Assembly: GCA_000433755.1 (NCBI GenBank)
Contig: FR891269.1
Location: 1 to 61,285, forward strand
Direction of reading: 5' to 3'
From: Clostridium sp. CAG:465
GTDB lineage: Bacteria > Bacillota > Clostridia > TANB77 > CAG-465
Length of the DNA stretch: 61,285 bases
The translations under genes and the position numbers were made by a program. The first letter of the stretch is position 1. Every line of letters starts with the position of its first letter. This document shows positions 8,124-15,817 of the stretch, in pieces. The notes below the pieces were generated by a model. That model did not search any database, was not told the DNA's origin, and saw nothing but the letters and a program-made list of their open reading frames with translations.

Positions 8124-9458
8124 CTAAAATCCTGTTTTTGGAAGTTCTATTTTTTCTTTTTCTTCTATTTTGTCATTCTTAAATTCTACACTTGTTGTAC
8201 ATCCAACTTTTAGATCTATTACTTTCTCACTATTTTGTTTATCAATTATATATGGATATGGAACTTCAACTTCTTGTAATTTTACTTTTATATTCTTAAA
8301 TATATCTAAATCTTTTTCAACATCTAAATAAATTTTCCCAGCCTTATCAGTTATATAACTTCCAATAAATTTATTATCCAAATCATATATGTTAAATTTT
8401 ACATTTGGTATAACAATATTTTCATCTTTTGCATCTTTTTTTACAATACTTAAATTAGTTTTTACTTCATTTATACTTCCACTAATAAACGTATTTTTTA
8501 ACTTTATAGGCTCTAAAGAAAGTGACAAATCCTGCATTCCACTAATACTTGATTTTCCAAAAAGAACTGCTCCCTCTTTATACCTACTTTCAATATTTAT
8601 CTTATAATTCAAATTTCCACTATTATCTTTTCTTGGAATTAAAAGTTTTATTTCCTTATTTCCAATTATATTATCTATTTTTTTATTATTTCTATCTACA
8701 ATTAAATAGTTCTTTATTCCATCAACATTTAAATCAATATTTAAAACATTATCACCATATTTTAATTTGTACATTTTTGAATAATAACTTTCATCTAATT
8801 TATCAAGATTATTGTTTTCTGTAATATCTTTATCCTCATTATATAAATTATCTACCTCTTCAATACTTACACCATTTGTATAAATTTCATTATAATTTAT
8901 TCCATTATAATATATGTTTTTTATAGCCTGAACTACTTTTAAGTACTGATCTTCCATTGGAACAATTTGATTTATATCTAGATTATTCAATTTAATCCAA
9001 ACAGCAAACTGAGTTGCATACCTTGCCTGGCTTTCATTATCAACACCAAGTTCATTTACGGTTTTATATGGATATCCATTTAAAACTATACTATTTACGA
9101 CATTATCATCTATAAATTTTTCAGCGTCAACATCATATCCCCCATCTATAGTTTCTGCTCCTCCAAGGCCCAAATTCATACAGTATGCAGGTAATATTTT
9201 GGATTCGTTATTTATGTAATAATATTCGTGTATTCTTTGAGGAAGATTTTTATATTTTATATACCTAAAAGATTCATTATATGAATATACATGGTATCTA
9301 CCAAAATCATTTGTATTATTTGCTGATGCTTTATTATATGAAATATTAAAAACAATCATCATTAAGGTTAGTACAATTATAAACTTTCCCTTATTTTTTA
9401 CTTGTTTACCACTATTATTTTTATTTTTTATCTTACTTACAATACATATTTTTTGCAT
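8124..9458 (-). CDS. Secreted thioester-domain protein ending in LPKTG without membrane anchor
   Basis: 444 residues, ATG at 9458 after AAGGAGG. The signal sequence spans about 25-46 (IIVLTLMMIVFNIS, then NKASA). A thioester (TQXA) domain follows, with Cys93 (AYCMN) and Gln150 (ATQFAVW). After a middle region comes one Cna-B-like domain (about 340-432; TNLSIVKKD, LQEVEVP). The protein ends EKIELPKTGF and stops. A normal cell-wall sorting signal continues with about 20 hydrophobic residues and a basic tail; both are absent, and no other frame after the stop encodes them. The gene is 9 bp downstream of a sortase gene in the same operon, so it is the natural partner of that enzyme. It may be a truncated or an unconventional sortase substrate. 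Confidence 0.88.
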   Translation of the reverse strand: MQKICIVSKIKNKNNSGKQVKNKGKFIIVLTLMMIVFNISYNKASANNTNDFGRYHVYSYNESFRYIKYKNLPQRIHEYYYINNESKILPAYCMNLGLGGAETIDGGYDVDAEKFIDDNVVNSIVLNGYPYKTVNELGVDNESQARYATQFAVWIKLNNLDINQIVPMEDQYLKVVQAIKNIYYNGINYNEIYTNGVSIEEVDNLYNEDKDITENNNLDKLDESYYSKMYKLKYGDNVLNIDLNVDGIKNYLIVDRNNKKIDNIIGNKEIKLLIPRKDNSGNLNYKINIESRYKEGAVLFGKSSISGMQDLSLSLEPIKLKNTFISGSINEVKTNLSIVKKDAKDENIVIPNVKFNIYDLDNKFIGSYITDKAGKIYLDVEKDLDIFKNIKVKLQEVEVPYPYIIDKQNSEKVIDLKVGCTTSVEFKNDKIEEKEKIELPKTGF

Positions 9459-9467
9459 TTTTCCTCC

Positions 9468-10049
9468 TTACTCTACTGCTTGTACAACTAACCTTTTGGA
9501 AGGTTCGTTATCTATGCATGTTATTAAAGTTATTCGGTTATCATTTGTTTGATTTAAGTAGCTCCAATCATAGCTATCTATTTCTACTTTTTTGTCAACT
9601 TTATATTTTCTTATATTGTCTCCTATTTTATATATAATCTCATCTCCTATTTTAATGTCATGTAACTTACTAAAATAGTTTTTATTATATCCTCTATTAT
9701 GAGCTGCAAGTCCAACGTTTCCATCTAAATTGCTTGTAGTTGGAAAATGTCCAATATACTCATTTAACACCCCCTGTTCTATTCCCTCTTTAATTGGTGC
9801 ATCATTTAAAAAAATAGCAGGAATAGTAATAGAAGAATTGGAAATTACTTTATCTTTTTTATCTTCTGTTTTAGATATTATTTCTTCTTTACCTTTTTCA
9901 TTTATTACATCTACATTTATACCTGGATTTTGAATTTTAGATTTAAATTTGTTATTTACAAATAATAAAGATATAAAAATTATAAAAAGAATTAGCACTA
10001 TTAGAAATAAAAAAAATTTACCACTTTTAAATTTATACTTTGATCTCAA
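9468..10049 (-). CDS. Sortase (class D-like)
   Basis: About 193 residues. The TTG at 10049 is 6-7 bases after AAAGGAGG; the ATG at 10073 lies upstream of that site, so TTG is preferred. An N-terminal membrane helix (about 13-33) and a Lys-rich stalk precede the sortase barrel. The catalytic residues are all visible: His117 (GLAAHNRG), Cys178 (TLITCID) and Arg186 (SKRLVVQA). Size and motif pattern fit class D sortases, which cleave LPXTG-like motifs and join the product to peptidoglycan or to another subunit. It is the first gene of an operon with the thioester protein at 8124-9458, its likely substrate. The class assignment is by eye. Confidence 0.92.
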   Translation of the reverse strand: MRSKYKFKSGKFFLFLIVLILFIIFISLLFVNNKFKSKIQNPGINVDVINEKGKEEIISKTEDKKDKVISNSSITIPAIFLNDAPIKEGIEQGVLNEYIGHFPTTSNLDGNVGLAAHNRGYNKNYFSKLHDIKIGDEIIYKIGDNIRKYKVDKKVEIDSYDWSYLNQTNDNRITLITCIDNEPSKRLVVQAVE

Positions 10050-10104
10050 AAAAACCTCCTTTGAAAAAAACATTTGAAAGAAATTAAAAAAAAAACACAG
10101 TTAC

Positions 10105-10133
10105 ATTATATGTTTGTATTTGCCTATTGTCAA
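10105..10133 (-). promoter_or_regulatory. Sigma-A promoter of the sortase operon
   Basis: TTGACA (10128-10133), a 17-bp spacer and TATAAT (10105-10110), about 55 bp upstream of the sortase start. Confidence 0.85.
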
Positions 10134-10329
10134 GAAGTTTTCATCGCATTTTTTGACAACAAAAATATATTACGCAAATATTTCAAACATATTTCGCAAA
10201 AAGTAAAGTTTTTTAAAAATGCAAAATGAATTTTATAATATTATTTTATCGAAACTATTCAAAAATATTCTGAACAGGGCCAATATTCATTTCATTTTGT
10301 AATTTTGAATTAGGGCATAATTTTTCTAT
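10134..10329. other. AT-rich gap without recognisable gene
   Basis: About 200 bp between the sortase promoter and the flavodoxin remnant. I see no open frame with family similarity and no RNA motif. The gene-free stretch continues to 10775 and holds the flavodoxin pseudogene, its promoter and the sigK terminator. Confidence 0.5.
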
Positions 10330-10622
10330 TTATTTAAATGTTTTCCAAAGCCAAACTGCATTTGTTGAAAAAGGCATAATAACTTTTCCTGATAAATCAT
10401 ATTTTTTGAACAAAGCTCTTACAACTGGTGCTGGACGATACCACCAAGTAAGTGTACCTATTATAATTTTACCATACTTACTTAAATTAACTTCTAGTTT
10501 TTGTATTTCAAGAATTATATTACTCGCTTCACTATTTTGCTTATCATCTACTACCTCCTGATAATTAGTTAATATGGCTTAATAGGTTTTAATTCAACTA
10601 TATCACAATTTATTTTTTCCAT
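10330..10622 (-). pseudogene. Flavodoxin-family pseudogene
   Basis: Two frames are needed to read the remnant. The first gives MEKINCDIVELKPIKPY and then hits a stop. After a shift at about 10570, the second gives TNYQEVVDDKQ, KIIIGTLTWWYRPAPVVRAL, FKKYDLSGKVIMPFSTNAVW and a stop at 10330. The order 'C-D-I-x-E-L-K-P', 'I-x-G-x-x-x-W-W-Y' and 'Y-D-x-S-G-K-x-I-x-P-F-x-T' is that of the flavodoxin/NADPH-FMN family. The N-terminal phosphate-binding TGNT part (about 30 residues) and the last third are missing. The remnant begins directly at its promoter, so a deletion removed the leader and N-terminus. Confidence 0.75.
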
Positions 10623-10629
10623 ATTCTAT

Positions 10630-10660
10630 ATTATACAACTTAGAGTATACTCCAATTCAA
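10630..10660 (-). promoter_or_regulatory. MerR-type promoter/operator in front of the flavodoxin remnant
   Basis: TTGAAT (10655-10660) and TATAAT (10630-10635) are separated by 19 bp, the overlong spacer typical of MerR-activated promoters. The spacer holds the dyad TTGGAGTATACTCTAAGTT, as seen at AdhR/NmlR-type sites that control flavodoxin, reductase or dehydrogenase genes. No MerR-family gene lies in this window. Confidence 0.7.
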
Positions 10661-10712
10661 GTGATTTTATTAATACTTATAGATTTTTAATTTTAAATCA
10701 TATATATACAAT

Positions 10713-10752
10713 AAAAAAGATATTACCCATTCTAATGATAATACCTTTTTTT
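10713..10752 (-). terminator. Intrinsic terminator of sigK
   Basis: AAAAAAGGTATTA pairs with TAATATCTTTTTT on the minus strand, ending in six T, 24 bases after the sigK stop codon. Confidence 0.8.
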
Positions 10753-10775
10753 ATAGCTAATTAACTATATTAATT

Positions 10776-11471
10776 TTATTCTTGCCATTTAACATATTTT
10801 TTTAATTTATTTTGAACCTTTGTCTCAATTCTTGAAACATAAGACCTTGATATTCCAAGTTCATCTGCTATTTGTTGTTGAGTTTTTTGAATATGCCCAT
10901 TTAATCCATATCTTGAACACATAATATATTTCTCTCTTTTTGTTAATTTACTATTTATAAATTTTATTACTTGCTCACTCATAATTTTATTATATATTGT
11001 ATCAATAGCATCTTTACTCTCGGAGTCTAGTGTATCTACAAGTTCCATATCATTTCCATCTTTATCTGTACCTATAATTGTATTCATAGAAACTTCAGAC
11101 TTTATCTTTTTAGTTGCTCTAATATGCATCAATATTTCATTTTCCACACATTTAGATGCATATGTACTAATTTTAAAGCCTTTCTCTGCACTAAAGCTAT
11201 CAATTGCTTTTATAAGTCCAACAATACCAATTGAAATTAAATCTTCTAGTTCCTGCTCTGAGTTAGAATATCTTTTTGCAATATGGGCAACCAATCGTAA
11301 GTTATGCTCTATTAACTTATCTCTTGCATTTTTATCTCCTGCAAAATACTTTCTTAAATAAAATTCTTCCTCTGTTTTACTAAGAGGTTCTGGAAACAAA
11401 TTATTGCTAGATATATATCCAAAAAGGAAGAATACGTGTGATAGTAAATTACTTAAAAAATTTAAAAGCAT
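10776..11471 (-). CDS. sigK: RNA polymerase sporulation sigma factor sigma-K
   Basis: 231 residues, matching SigK along its length. A hydrophobic pro-sequence of about 18 residues (LLNFLSNLLSHVFFLFGY) is followed by NNLFPEPLSKTEEEFYL, the sequence expected at the start of mature sigma-K. Region 2 has ARDKLIEHNLRLVAHIAKRY, DLISIGIVGLIKAIDSF and TYASKCVENEILMHIRA; region 4.2 has QIADELGISRSYVSRIE. Sigma-K drives late mother-cell gene expression in sporulation after pro-sequence removal. The coding region is uninterrupted, so there is no skin-type element. The gene is monocistronic, with the ATG after GGAGG. Confidence 0.96.
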   Translation of the reverse strand: MLLNFLSNLLSHVFFLFGYISSNNLFPEPLSKTEEEFYLRKYFAGDKNARDKLIEHNLRLVAHIAKRYSNSEQELEDLISIGIVGLIKAIDSFSAEKGFKISTYASKCVENEILMHIRATKKIKSEVSMNTIIGTDKDGNDMELVDTLDSESKDAIDTIYNKIMSEQVIKFINSKLTKREKYIMCSRYGLNGHIQKTQQQIADELGISRSYVSRIETKVQNKLKKYVKWQE

Positions 11472-11545
11472 AAAAATACCTCCTATATTCTTAGTTAATA
11501 TTTATGTAAGTTGAGTATTTTTTTGCATGTCACACTTGTACAAAA

Positions 11546-11577
11546 AAATAAAGTCTTTTACAAAAAAGACTTTATTT
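11546..11577 (-). terminator. Intrinsic terminator of the 11.6-14.6 kb operon
   Basis: AAATAAAGTCTTTT pairs with AAAAGACTTTATTT around a short loop. It overlaps the last codon of the upstream gene and carries a T-tract on the minus strand. Confidence 0.75.
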
Positions 11578-12484
11578 AAATATATTTATCATCTATTTTC
11601 TTTTTATTATTAATTTGCTTACATTTAATGTCGCCTTCATCAAATTTACCATAAGATACTTCATTATTTGTTAATTTGCACAAGTCATCTTTAAAATCAT
11701 TTTTAATATCTTCTTGTGTTTGAGGTTCCACTAATCTTTTCATATTCCTATTCTTAAAAAAGGTAAATTTTTCTTTTAGTTTATCAATAACAGTCTTTTT
11801 TTCAATATCAAACTGCTTTATCCATTCTTTTGATTTAGTATTTCTTTCTCTTTCTTTTTTCAAAATATCAACAACTTTTTCAGATGGTTTATATTTAATT
11901 ATTTTTTTCCCACTTTCATCGTTTTCAATTTTATATCCATGTTTATTAATATCAAAATTTTCTAATACTAAATTATCATTTTCATCTATATTTATAACTA
12001 TTTTGCTCTTAAAAGCTCCTTCTTGAAGTAATTTTTTCTCAGCGTCTATATAGTCAATTCTATTTTCTGGTAAATAAAATTTTCCATCCTTTACTATAAC
12101 ATCATCATTCAAATTTCTTACTTTAAGTTTTTTTATACACTCTTCATTTGGTTTCATATATACTGCATTAAACTCATATATTTCATTTAAAAAAGGATTT
12201 TTTTCAAGTGATATATTTTTTCTGAATATATCTATTGAAGGTAAACCACAAAACATATATGCTTTTGGCCTTGTTAAATGCGAATTATATACTCCACTGG
12301 GCTTTATATATCCAGATGAAAAAATTTTATCAGAATTTTCTTCAGAAGTGAAGTGATATAAGCCGTTTTCTTTTATATTCTCTATAACTTTTTCATCTCT
12401 AACTTTTTTATGTTTCATTTTTGAAAATTCAATTGGTAAAGCCATAGCCGTAGTACTTATTACTCCTAATAAACCTCTTCCCAT
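11576..12484 (-). CDS. Unknown protein with HFTS-motif N-terminal domain
   Basis: 302 residues, function unknown. A short hydrophobic start (GRGLLGVISTTAMALPI) precedes a globular domain of about 150 residues with GLYHFTSEENSDKIFSSGYI and KAYMFCGLPSIDIFRKN. A 'HFT...I..SG.I.PS' opening with a later aromatic-rich strand resembles the start of several ADP-ribosyltransferase-fold (DarT/RES/DUF952-like) families; I cannot confirm this and no catalytic Glu is evident. A lysine-rich helical C-terminal half follows. It is the last gene of a four-gene operon and starts immediately after the stop codon of the DUF3006-like gene. It could be a nucleic-acid-modifying, toxin-like or structural protein. 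Confidence 0.55.
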   Translation of the reverse strand: MGRGLLGVISTTAMALPIEFSKMKHKKVRDEKVIENIKENGLYHFTSEENSDKIFSSGYIKPSGVYNSHLTRPKAYMFCGLPSIDIFRKNISLEKNPFLNEIYEFNAVYMKPNEECIKKLKVRNLNDDVIVKDGKFYLPENRIDYIDAEKKLLQEGAFKSKIVINIDENDNLVLENFDINKHGYKIENDESGKKIIKYKPSEKVVDILKKERERNTKSKEWIKQFDIEKKTVIDKLKEKFTFFKNRNMKRLVEPQTQEDIKNDFKDDLCKLTNNEVSYGKFDEGDIKCKQINNKKKIDDKYI

Positions 12485-12697
12485 CTATTCCTCCCATAAA
12501 TCTTTCGTTAGTTCTTCAATATGTTTTTTTCTATTTATAGTTTCCTTTTTATCAATAATGTACTTTCCTTTAATATTTAAAAGGATGTCTCCCTCTTTAA
12601 CACATCCTTCTATTTGATTTTTTTTTATATTAAACATTTTTTTATTTTCATCTTCACATACTACATATTCATCTTCAAATCTATCTACAATTAACAT
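12485..12697 (-). CDS. DUF3006-like small protein
   Basis: 70 residues: MLIVDRFEDEYVVCEDENKK, then a 'VKEGDIL' turn, then ETINRKKHIEELTKDLWEE. The opening 'DRFE.....CE', the central 'V.EGD.L' and the ending 'T..RK..I..L...LW' are the pattern of DUF3006, a short beta-rich family usually encoded beside ComEC-like metallo-beta-lactamase-fold proteins. That is the case here: the hydrolase gene ends 9 bp upstream, and the HFTS protein gene follows without a gap. Its biochemical role is unknown. Confidence 0.85.
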   Translation of the reverse strand: MLIVDRFEDEYVVCEDENKKMFNIKKNQIEGCVKEGDILLNIKGKYIIDKKETINRKKHIEELTKDLWEE

Positions 12698-12706
12698 ATT
12701 TTACCT

Positions 12707-13648
12707 CTACTTCATATAATTATAACTTGCAGGCTCCTTATCAAAAGAAATGTTATCTCCGTCACTCTCAACAGTAATTGTTCCCTGTTCATCAGTTCTA
12801 TATACTTTAATGTTATATTTTTTTAATCTATCCATTACAGCTTTTTTAGGATGATTATATGAGTTATTTTTACCAACACATATCACAGCATAATTTGGAT
12901 TTACTTTTTTTATAAAAGAATCTGAAGTTGATGTTGAAGAGCCATGATGACCTATTTTTATTAAATCACTTTTTACATCATATCCTTTTTGTAAGATTTC
13001 ATCTTCAGAAATTTTTTCAGCGTCACCCATAAAAAGAAATGCTTTATTCTTATACTTTAATTTTATTACAATTGAATAATTATTTGCACTATCATAACTT
13101 TGTGAATTTGGAGCCAAAACTTCAAAACTAGAATTAGCAAATTCAAATGTTTCTCCACTTTTTGGTGCATACAGCTTTTTATTTTTTGTTTTTACAGCAT
13201 TTGCAAAATCTTCAAAAGTTTTTGTTGTTGCAGTTACCTTAGGAAATAGTATCTTTTCTTCATCGAAATTTTTAATAACATCATCCATTCCACCAATATG
13301 ATCTTCGTGAGCATGTGTTCCTATGACATAGTCAAGTTTTGTTACTCCCTTTTGTTTTAAATAATTTACAACTAAATCTCCATCATCATTATTTCCAGCA
13401 TCAATTAACATGAATTTTCCATTTTCTTCTATTAAAATTGAATCAGCCTGCCCTACATCAATAAAATAAATTTTTAAATTTCCTGAGTCATTTGTAACAT
13501 TAGTATTTACAAGAGCATTACTAGATTCTGTTATATTTGTTGAATTACCATCTAAGTTTTCATTATTTTTTATTATTTCATTTCCACCAAAAAGTACTAC
13601 AACAAGGCATACTATTATGCCTGCTATATATTTAATCTTCCTCTTCAT
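12707..13648 (-). CDS. ComEC/Rec2-like secreted metallo-beta-lactamase-fold hydrolase
   Basis: 313 residues. ATG at 13648 follows AGGTGG; the GTG at 13657 is an alternative start inside the ribosome binding site. After an N-terminal membrane helix (about 6-24) and a Ser/Asn-rich linker, the fold begins KIYFIDVGQADSILIE. It has the metal motif THAHEDH at about 111-117 (GTHAHEDHIGG), MGDAEKISE near 220 and KIGHHGSSTSTS near 240. This matches the hydrolase domain of ComEC without the channel part, anchored outside the membrane. Such proteins are probably nucleases or phosphodiesterases. The start overlaps the end of the upstream acidic protein gene by 17 bp, so translation is probably coupled. 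Confidence 0.93.
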   Translation of the reverse strand: MKRKIKYIAGIIVCLVVVLFGGNEIIKNNENLDGNSTNITESSNALVNTNVTNDSGNLKIYFIDVGQADSILIEENGKFMLIDAGNNDDGDLVVNYLKQKGVTKLDYVIGTHAHEDHIGGMDDVIKNFDEEKILFPKVTATTKTFEDFANAVKTKNKKLYAPKSGETFEFANSSFEVLAPNSQSYDSANNYSIVIKLKYKNKAFLFMGDAEKISEDEILQKGYDVKSDLIKIGHHGSSTSTSDSFIKKVNPNYAVICVGKNNSYNHPKKAVMDRLKKYNIKVYRTDEQGTITVESDGDNISFDKEPASYNYMK

Positions 13649-14606
13649 TATTTCCACCTAACATACTTTTTATTTTAAATATTAAACTTCTAAGTTTATC
13701 AGAAAATCCATTATTTTTCTTTTTTATTATCATCTGGTTTTGTACTCTGCGATTTCCAAATAATACTGGAACTGGTTCAACTTCATAATTTGTATCTACT
13801 TTATTATTATAATTATAATCAAAGCTAATAGACTTATTTTCTATATACTCATCATTATCTTCTTCAATTTCTTCTATTGTTTCATATGCTCTTGTTCTAT
13901 TTCTTCTTGAGACATTTTGTTCTGGAAATTTAATTACGTTTTTATTTAATTCTTTTGCCTCTTTAATCAATTTATCTATTCTTTCAATTGCATCATCTGC
14001 TGACATTGCATTTTGAACTTCTTTTTCATTTTCTTCTTTATTATCATCGTTATTTTTTTCCTCTATTGTATTTTCTTCTTCAGTACTTTCATTTTGAGCG
14101 TCATCAGGTTTACTATCTTCAATTTCTACGTTCATATTTTCAATAACCCTGTCAATATTTTCTAAATCTTCTTCTGTTATATTAACGTTATCTACTGATA
14201 CTGTTTCATCATCTGTTTTTACATTTTCTACTTTCTCATTATCTAACGTCTCAATTTCAGTTAAAGTAAATCCTTGACTATTATCCTCATTATCTTTTTC
14301 CACATTGCCTTCAGAATTTTCAGTTACATCTAATTTTTCTTCTACATTATTTTCTTCACTTAGTATATTACTGCTCTCTTTATATATACAATCATATTTT
14401 GTATTTTCTATATCTTCTATAACCTTTGAAACACTTTTTAATTTTTCTCTTAACTCATCAATTTTGCTAAAATTTTCTTCTCTTTTTTCTTTAGTCATTT
14501 CATCAGTTGTAAAGCTTTTACTTACTTCAAGAAGCATACTTAATATTTCACGTTCATATATTTTAGCTTCTTCTTTTAATCCATTCAAATCATTTTTCAT
14601 TTCCAT
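13632..14606 (-). CDS. Acidic low-complexity protein of unknown function
   Basis: 324 residues. A helical N-terminal part of about 85 residues (YEREILSMLLEVSKSF, KIDELREKLKSVSKVIED) suggests a coiled coil. A long Glu/Asn/Asp-rich, probably disordered stretch (about 90-200) follows, then a helix (DDAIERIDKLIKEAKELNKN), a short Arg-rich segment (NVSRRNRTRAYET) and an ending SDKLRSLIFKIKSMLGGNNE. No membrane segment or signal peptide is present. It is the first gene of the operon with the ComEC-like hydrolase, whose start it overlaps. I do not recognise the family; an adaptor or scaffold role would fit the composition but is a guess. Confidence 0.7.
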   Translation of the reverse strand: MEMKNDLNGLKEEAKIYEREILSMLLEVSKSFTTDEMTKEKREENFSKIDELREKLKSVSKVIEDIENTKYDCIYKESSNILSEENNVEEKLDVTENSEGNVEKDNEDNSQGFTLTEIETLDNEKVENVKTDDETVSVDNVNITEEDLENIDRVIENMNVEIEDSKPDDAQNESTEEENTIEEKNNDDNKEENEKEVQNAMSADDAIERIDKLIKEAKELNKNVIKFPEQNVSRRNRTRAYETIEEIEEDNDEYIENKSISFDYNYNNKVDTNYEVEPVPVLFGNRRVQNQMIIKKKNNGFSDKLRSLIFKIKSMLGGNNEEED

Positions 14607-14698
14607 AACACTCTAACCTCACTATTTTTTTGATTATACCATATACAGAAAAATTTTTCCATACATTAATTCTAAAAATTAATGTATTTAGATTTTTA

Positions 14699-14727
14699 TT
14701 GACAATGTTATAAAAAAAATATATACT
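14699..14727 (+). promoter_or_regulatory. Sigma-A promoter of the pentapeptide-repeat gene
   Basis: TTGACA (14699-14704), a 17-bp spacer and TATACT (14722-14727). The predicted transcript would start near 14734, leaving a very short leader. Confidence 0.7.
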
Positions 14728-14743
14728 TTTGATGGTGAATGAA

Positions 14744-15370
14744 ATGAAAGAAATTAACATAGAAAATCTTAAAGATTTAAAGAATATCGAGGAGTATTTA
14801 AATTCAAATTATATAATAAATAGTATGAATATAAAGGAACAAAATTTATTTAATTATAATGCAGATGAATTAGAATTTTCATATTCATATTTTTATAATT
14901 CAAATATATTAAATTGTAATCTTGAAAAATTATATATTAATAATTGTATATTTAAAAATTGTAACTTATCAAACTCCATTTTGCAGAAATCCACATTAAA
15001 AAATGTAATTTTTGAAAATTGCAACTTAGTTGGTGTAAATCTTTCTAATAGTTCATTAAATAACGTTAACATTGATAATTCTAAAGCAAATAGTATAATT
15101 TTTGAAGATAGTAGAATAAATAATTTTAATGTTAATTCATCATTATTTAATATTTCTTCTTTTACGAATTGCAAATTTAAAAATATTAATTTTAACAAAG
15201 TGGAATTTACTGGTACAAATTTTACAAACTCTTCTCTAAACGGAATTGATTTTTCTTCTTGTAATATAGATTCAATAACAGTTATGCCAAATGACTTATA
15301 TGGAGTAACATTCAATAATTTTCAAGCTTTAGAGTATGTTAAATTACTTGGCATAAACATATCTGATTAA
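14744..15370 (+). CDS. Pentapeptide-repeat protein
   Basis: 208 residues from ATG 14744. Upstream in-frame TTG (14729) and ATG (14732) codons overlap the likely transcription start, and GGTGA precedes 14744. From about residue 35 the sequence repeats the five-residue A(D/N)LXX-like pattern (FKNCNLSNSILQKSTL, FENCNLVGVNLSNSSLNNVN and so on) for about 25 coils, giving a right-handed quadrilateral beta helix. Asn and Ser are much enriched at the variable positions. Some such proteins mimic DNA and protect gyrase; nothing here proves that role. No signal peptide, so it is cytoplasmic. It ends at a bidirectional terminator. Confidence 0.88.
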   Translation: MKEINIENLKDLKNIEEYLNSNYIINSMNIKEQNLFNYNADELEFSYSYFYNSNILNCNLEKLYINNCIFKNCNLSNSILQKSTLKNVIFENCNLVGVNLSNSSLNNVNIDNSKANSIIFEDSRINNFNVNSSLFNISSFTNCKFKNINFNKVEFTGTNFTNSSLNGIDFSSCNIDSITVMPNDLYGVTFNNFQALEYVKLLGINISD

Positions 15371-15382
15371 TTATTAAGAAAT

Positions 15383-15411
15383 AAAGCCCAGATCATTTTA
15401 ATCTGAGCTTT
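15383..15411. terminator. Bidirectional terminator
   Basis: AAAGCCCAGAT and ATCTGAGCTTT form an 11-bp stem (one mismatch) between convergent genes, with A- and T-rich flanks serving both strands. Confidence 0.8.
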
Positions 15412-15420
15412 ATCTAATTA

Positions 15421-15783
15421 TTATATAGAACCTGAAATAATTTCTTGAAAGGAAGAGAAAATATCAATGTTCATACCATGTACAATGTTAAAAAGAAGTA
15501 ACGCCACGCACCAAGTAGCACATCCAATAATAGTACTTGCCATTATAACATGTGACTTTCTAGGCAAATGAGCTTTATTTATAAAATATAGTATTATTCC
15601 AATTATAGGTACTACAAAAGATATAAAAACTAGTCCTATTCCGCTTTTATCATGTTTTACATAAATTTCTTCAGCTATTTCTTTATCAACATTTAGTCCA
15701 TTCGAATAAACAAGCATTTCTTTACACCTTTCACAATAACTTCCTTTTCCACGAATATATTCACCACAATTTTTACAAAACAT
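15421..15783 (-). CDS. Zinc-ribbon membrane protein
   Basis: 120 residues. The N-terminus MFCKNCGEYIRGKGSYCERC has four Cys in a CxxC-x10-CxxC arrangement, a zinc ribbon. Two hydrophobic segments follow (about 48-68 and 79-98), separated by a basic loop (NKAHLPRKSH). Such zinc-ribbon/two-helix proteins are common in clostridia and have no defined role. It is 34 bp downstream of the U32 gene on the same strand and may be the last gene of that operon. It shares the terminator at 15383-15411 with the convergent pentapeptide gene. Confidence 0.8.
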   Translation of the reverse strand: MFCKNCGEYIRGKGSYCERCKEMLVYSNGLNVDKEIAEEIYVKHDKSGIGLVFISFVVPIIGIILYFINKAHLPRKSHVIMASTIIGCATWCVALLLFNIVHGMNIDIFSSFQEIISGSI

Positions 15784-15817
15784 ATTAACAGCCCCTTATA
15801 AATAATTACTTTACTTG

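Noticed and set aside
10776..11471. Skin-type element interrupting sigK
   Set aside because: The sigma-K frame is continuous from pro-sequence to region 4, with no recombinase gene nearby.
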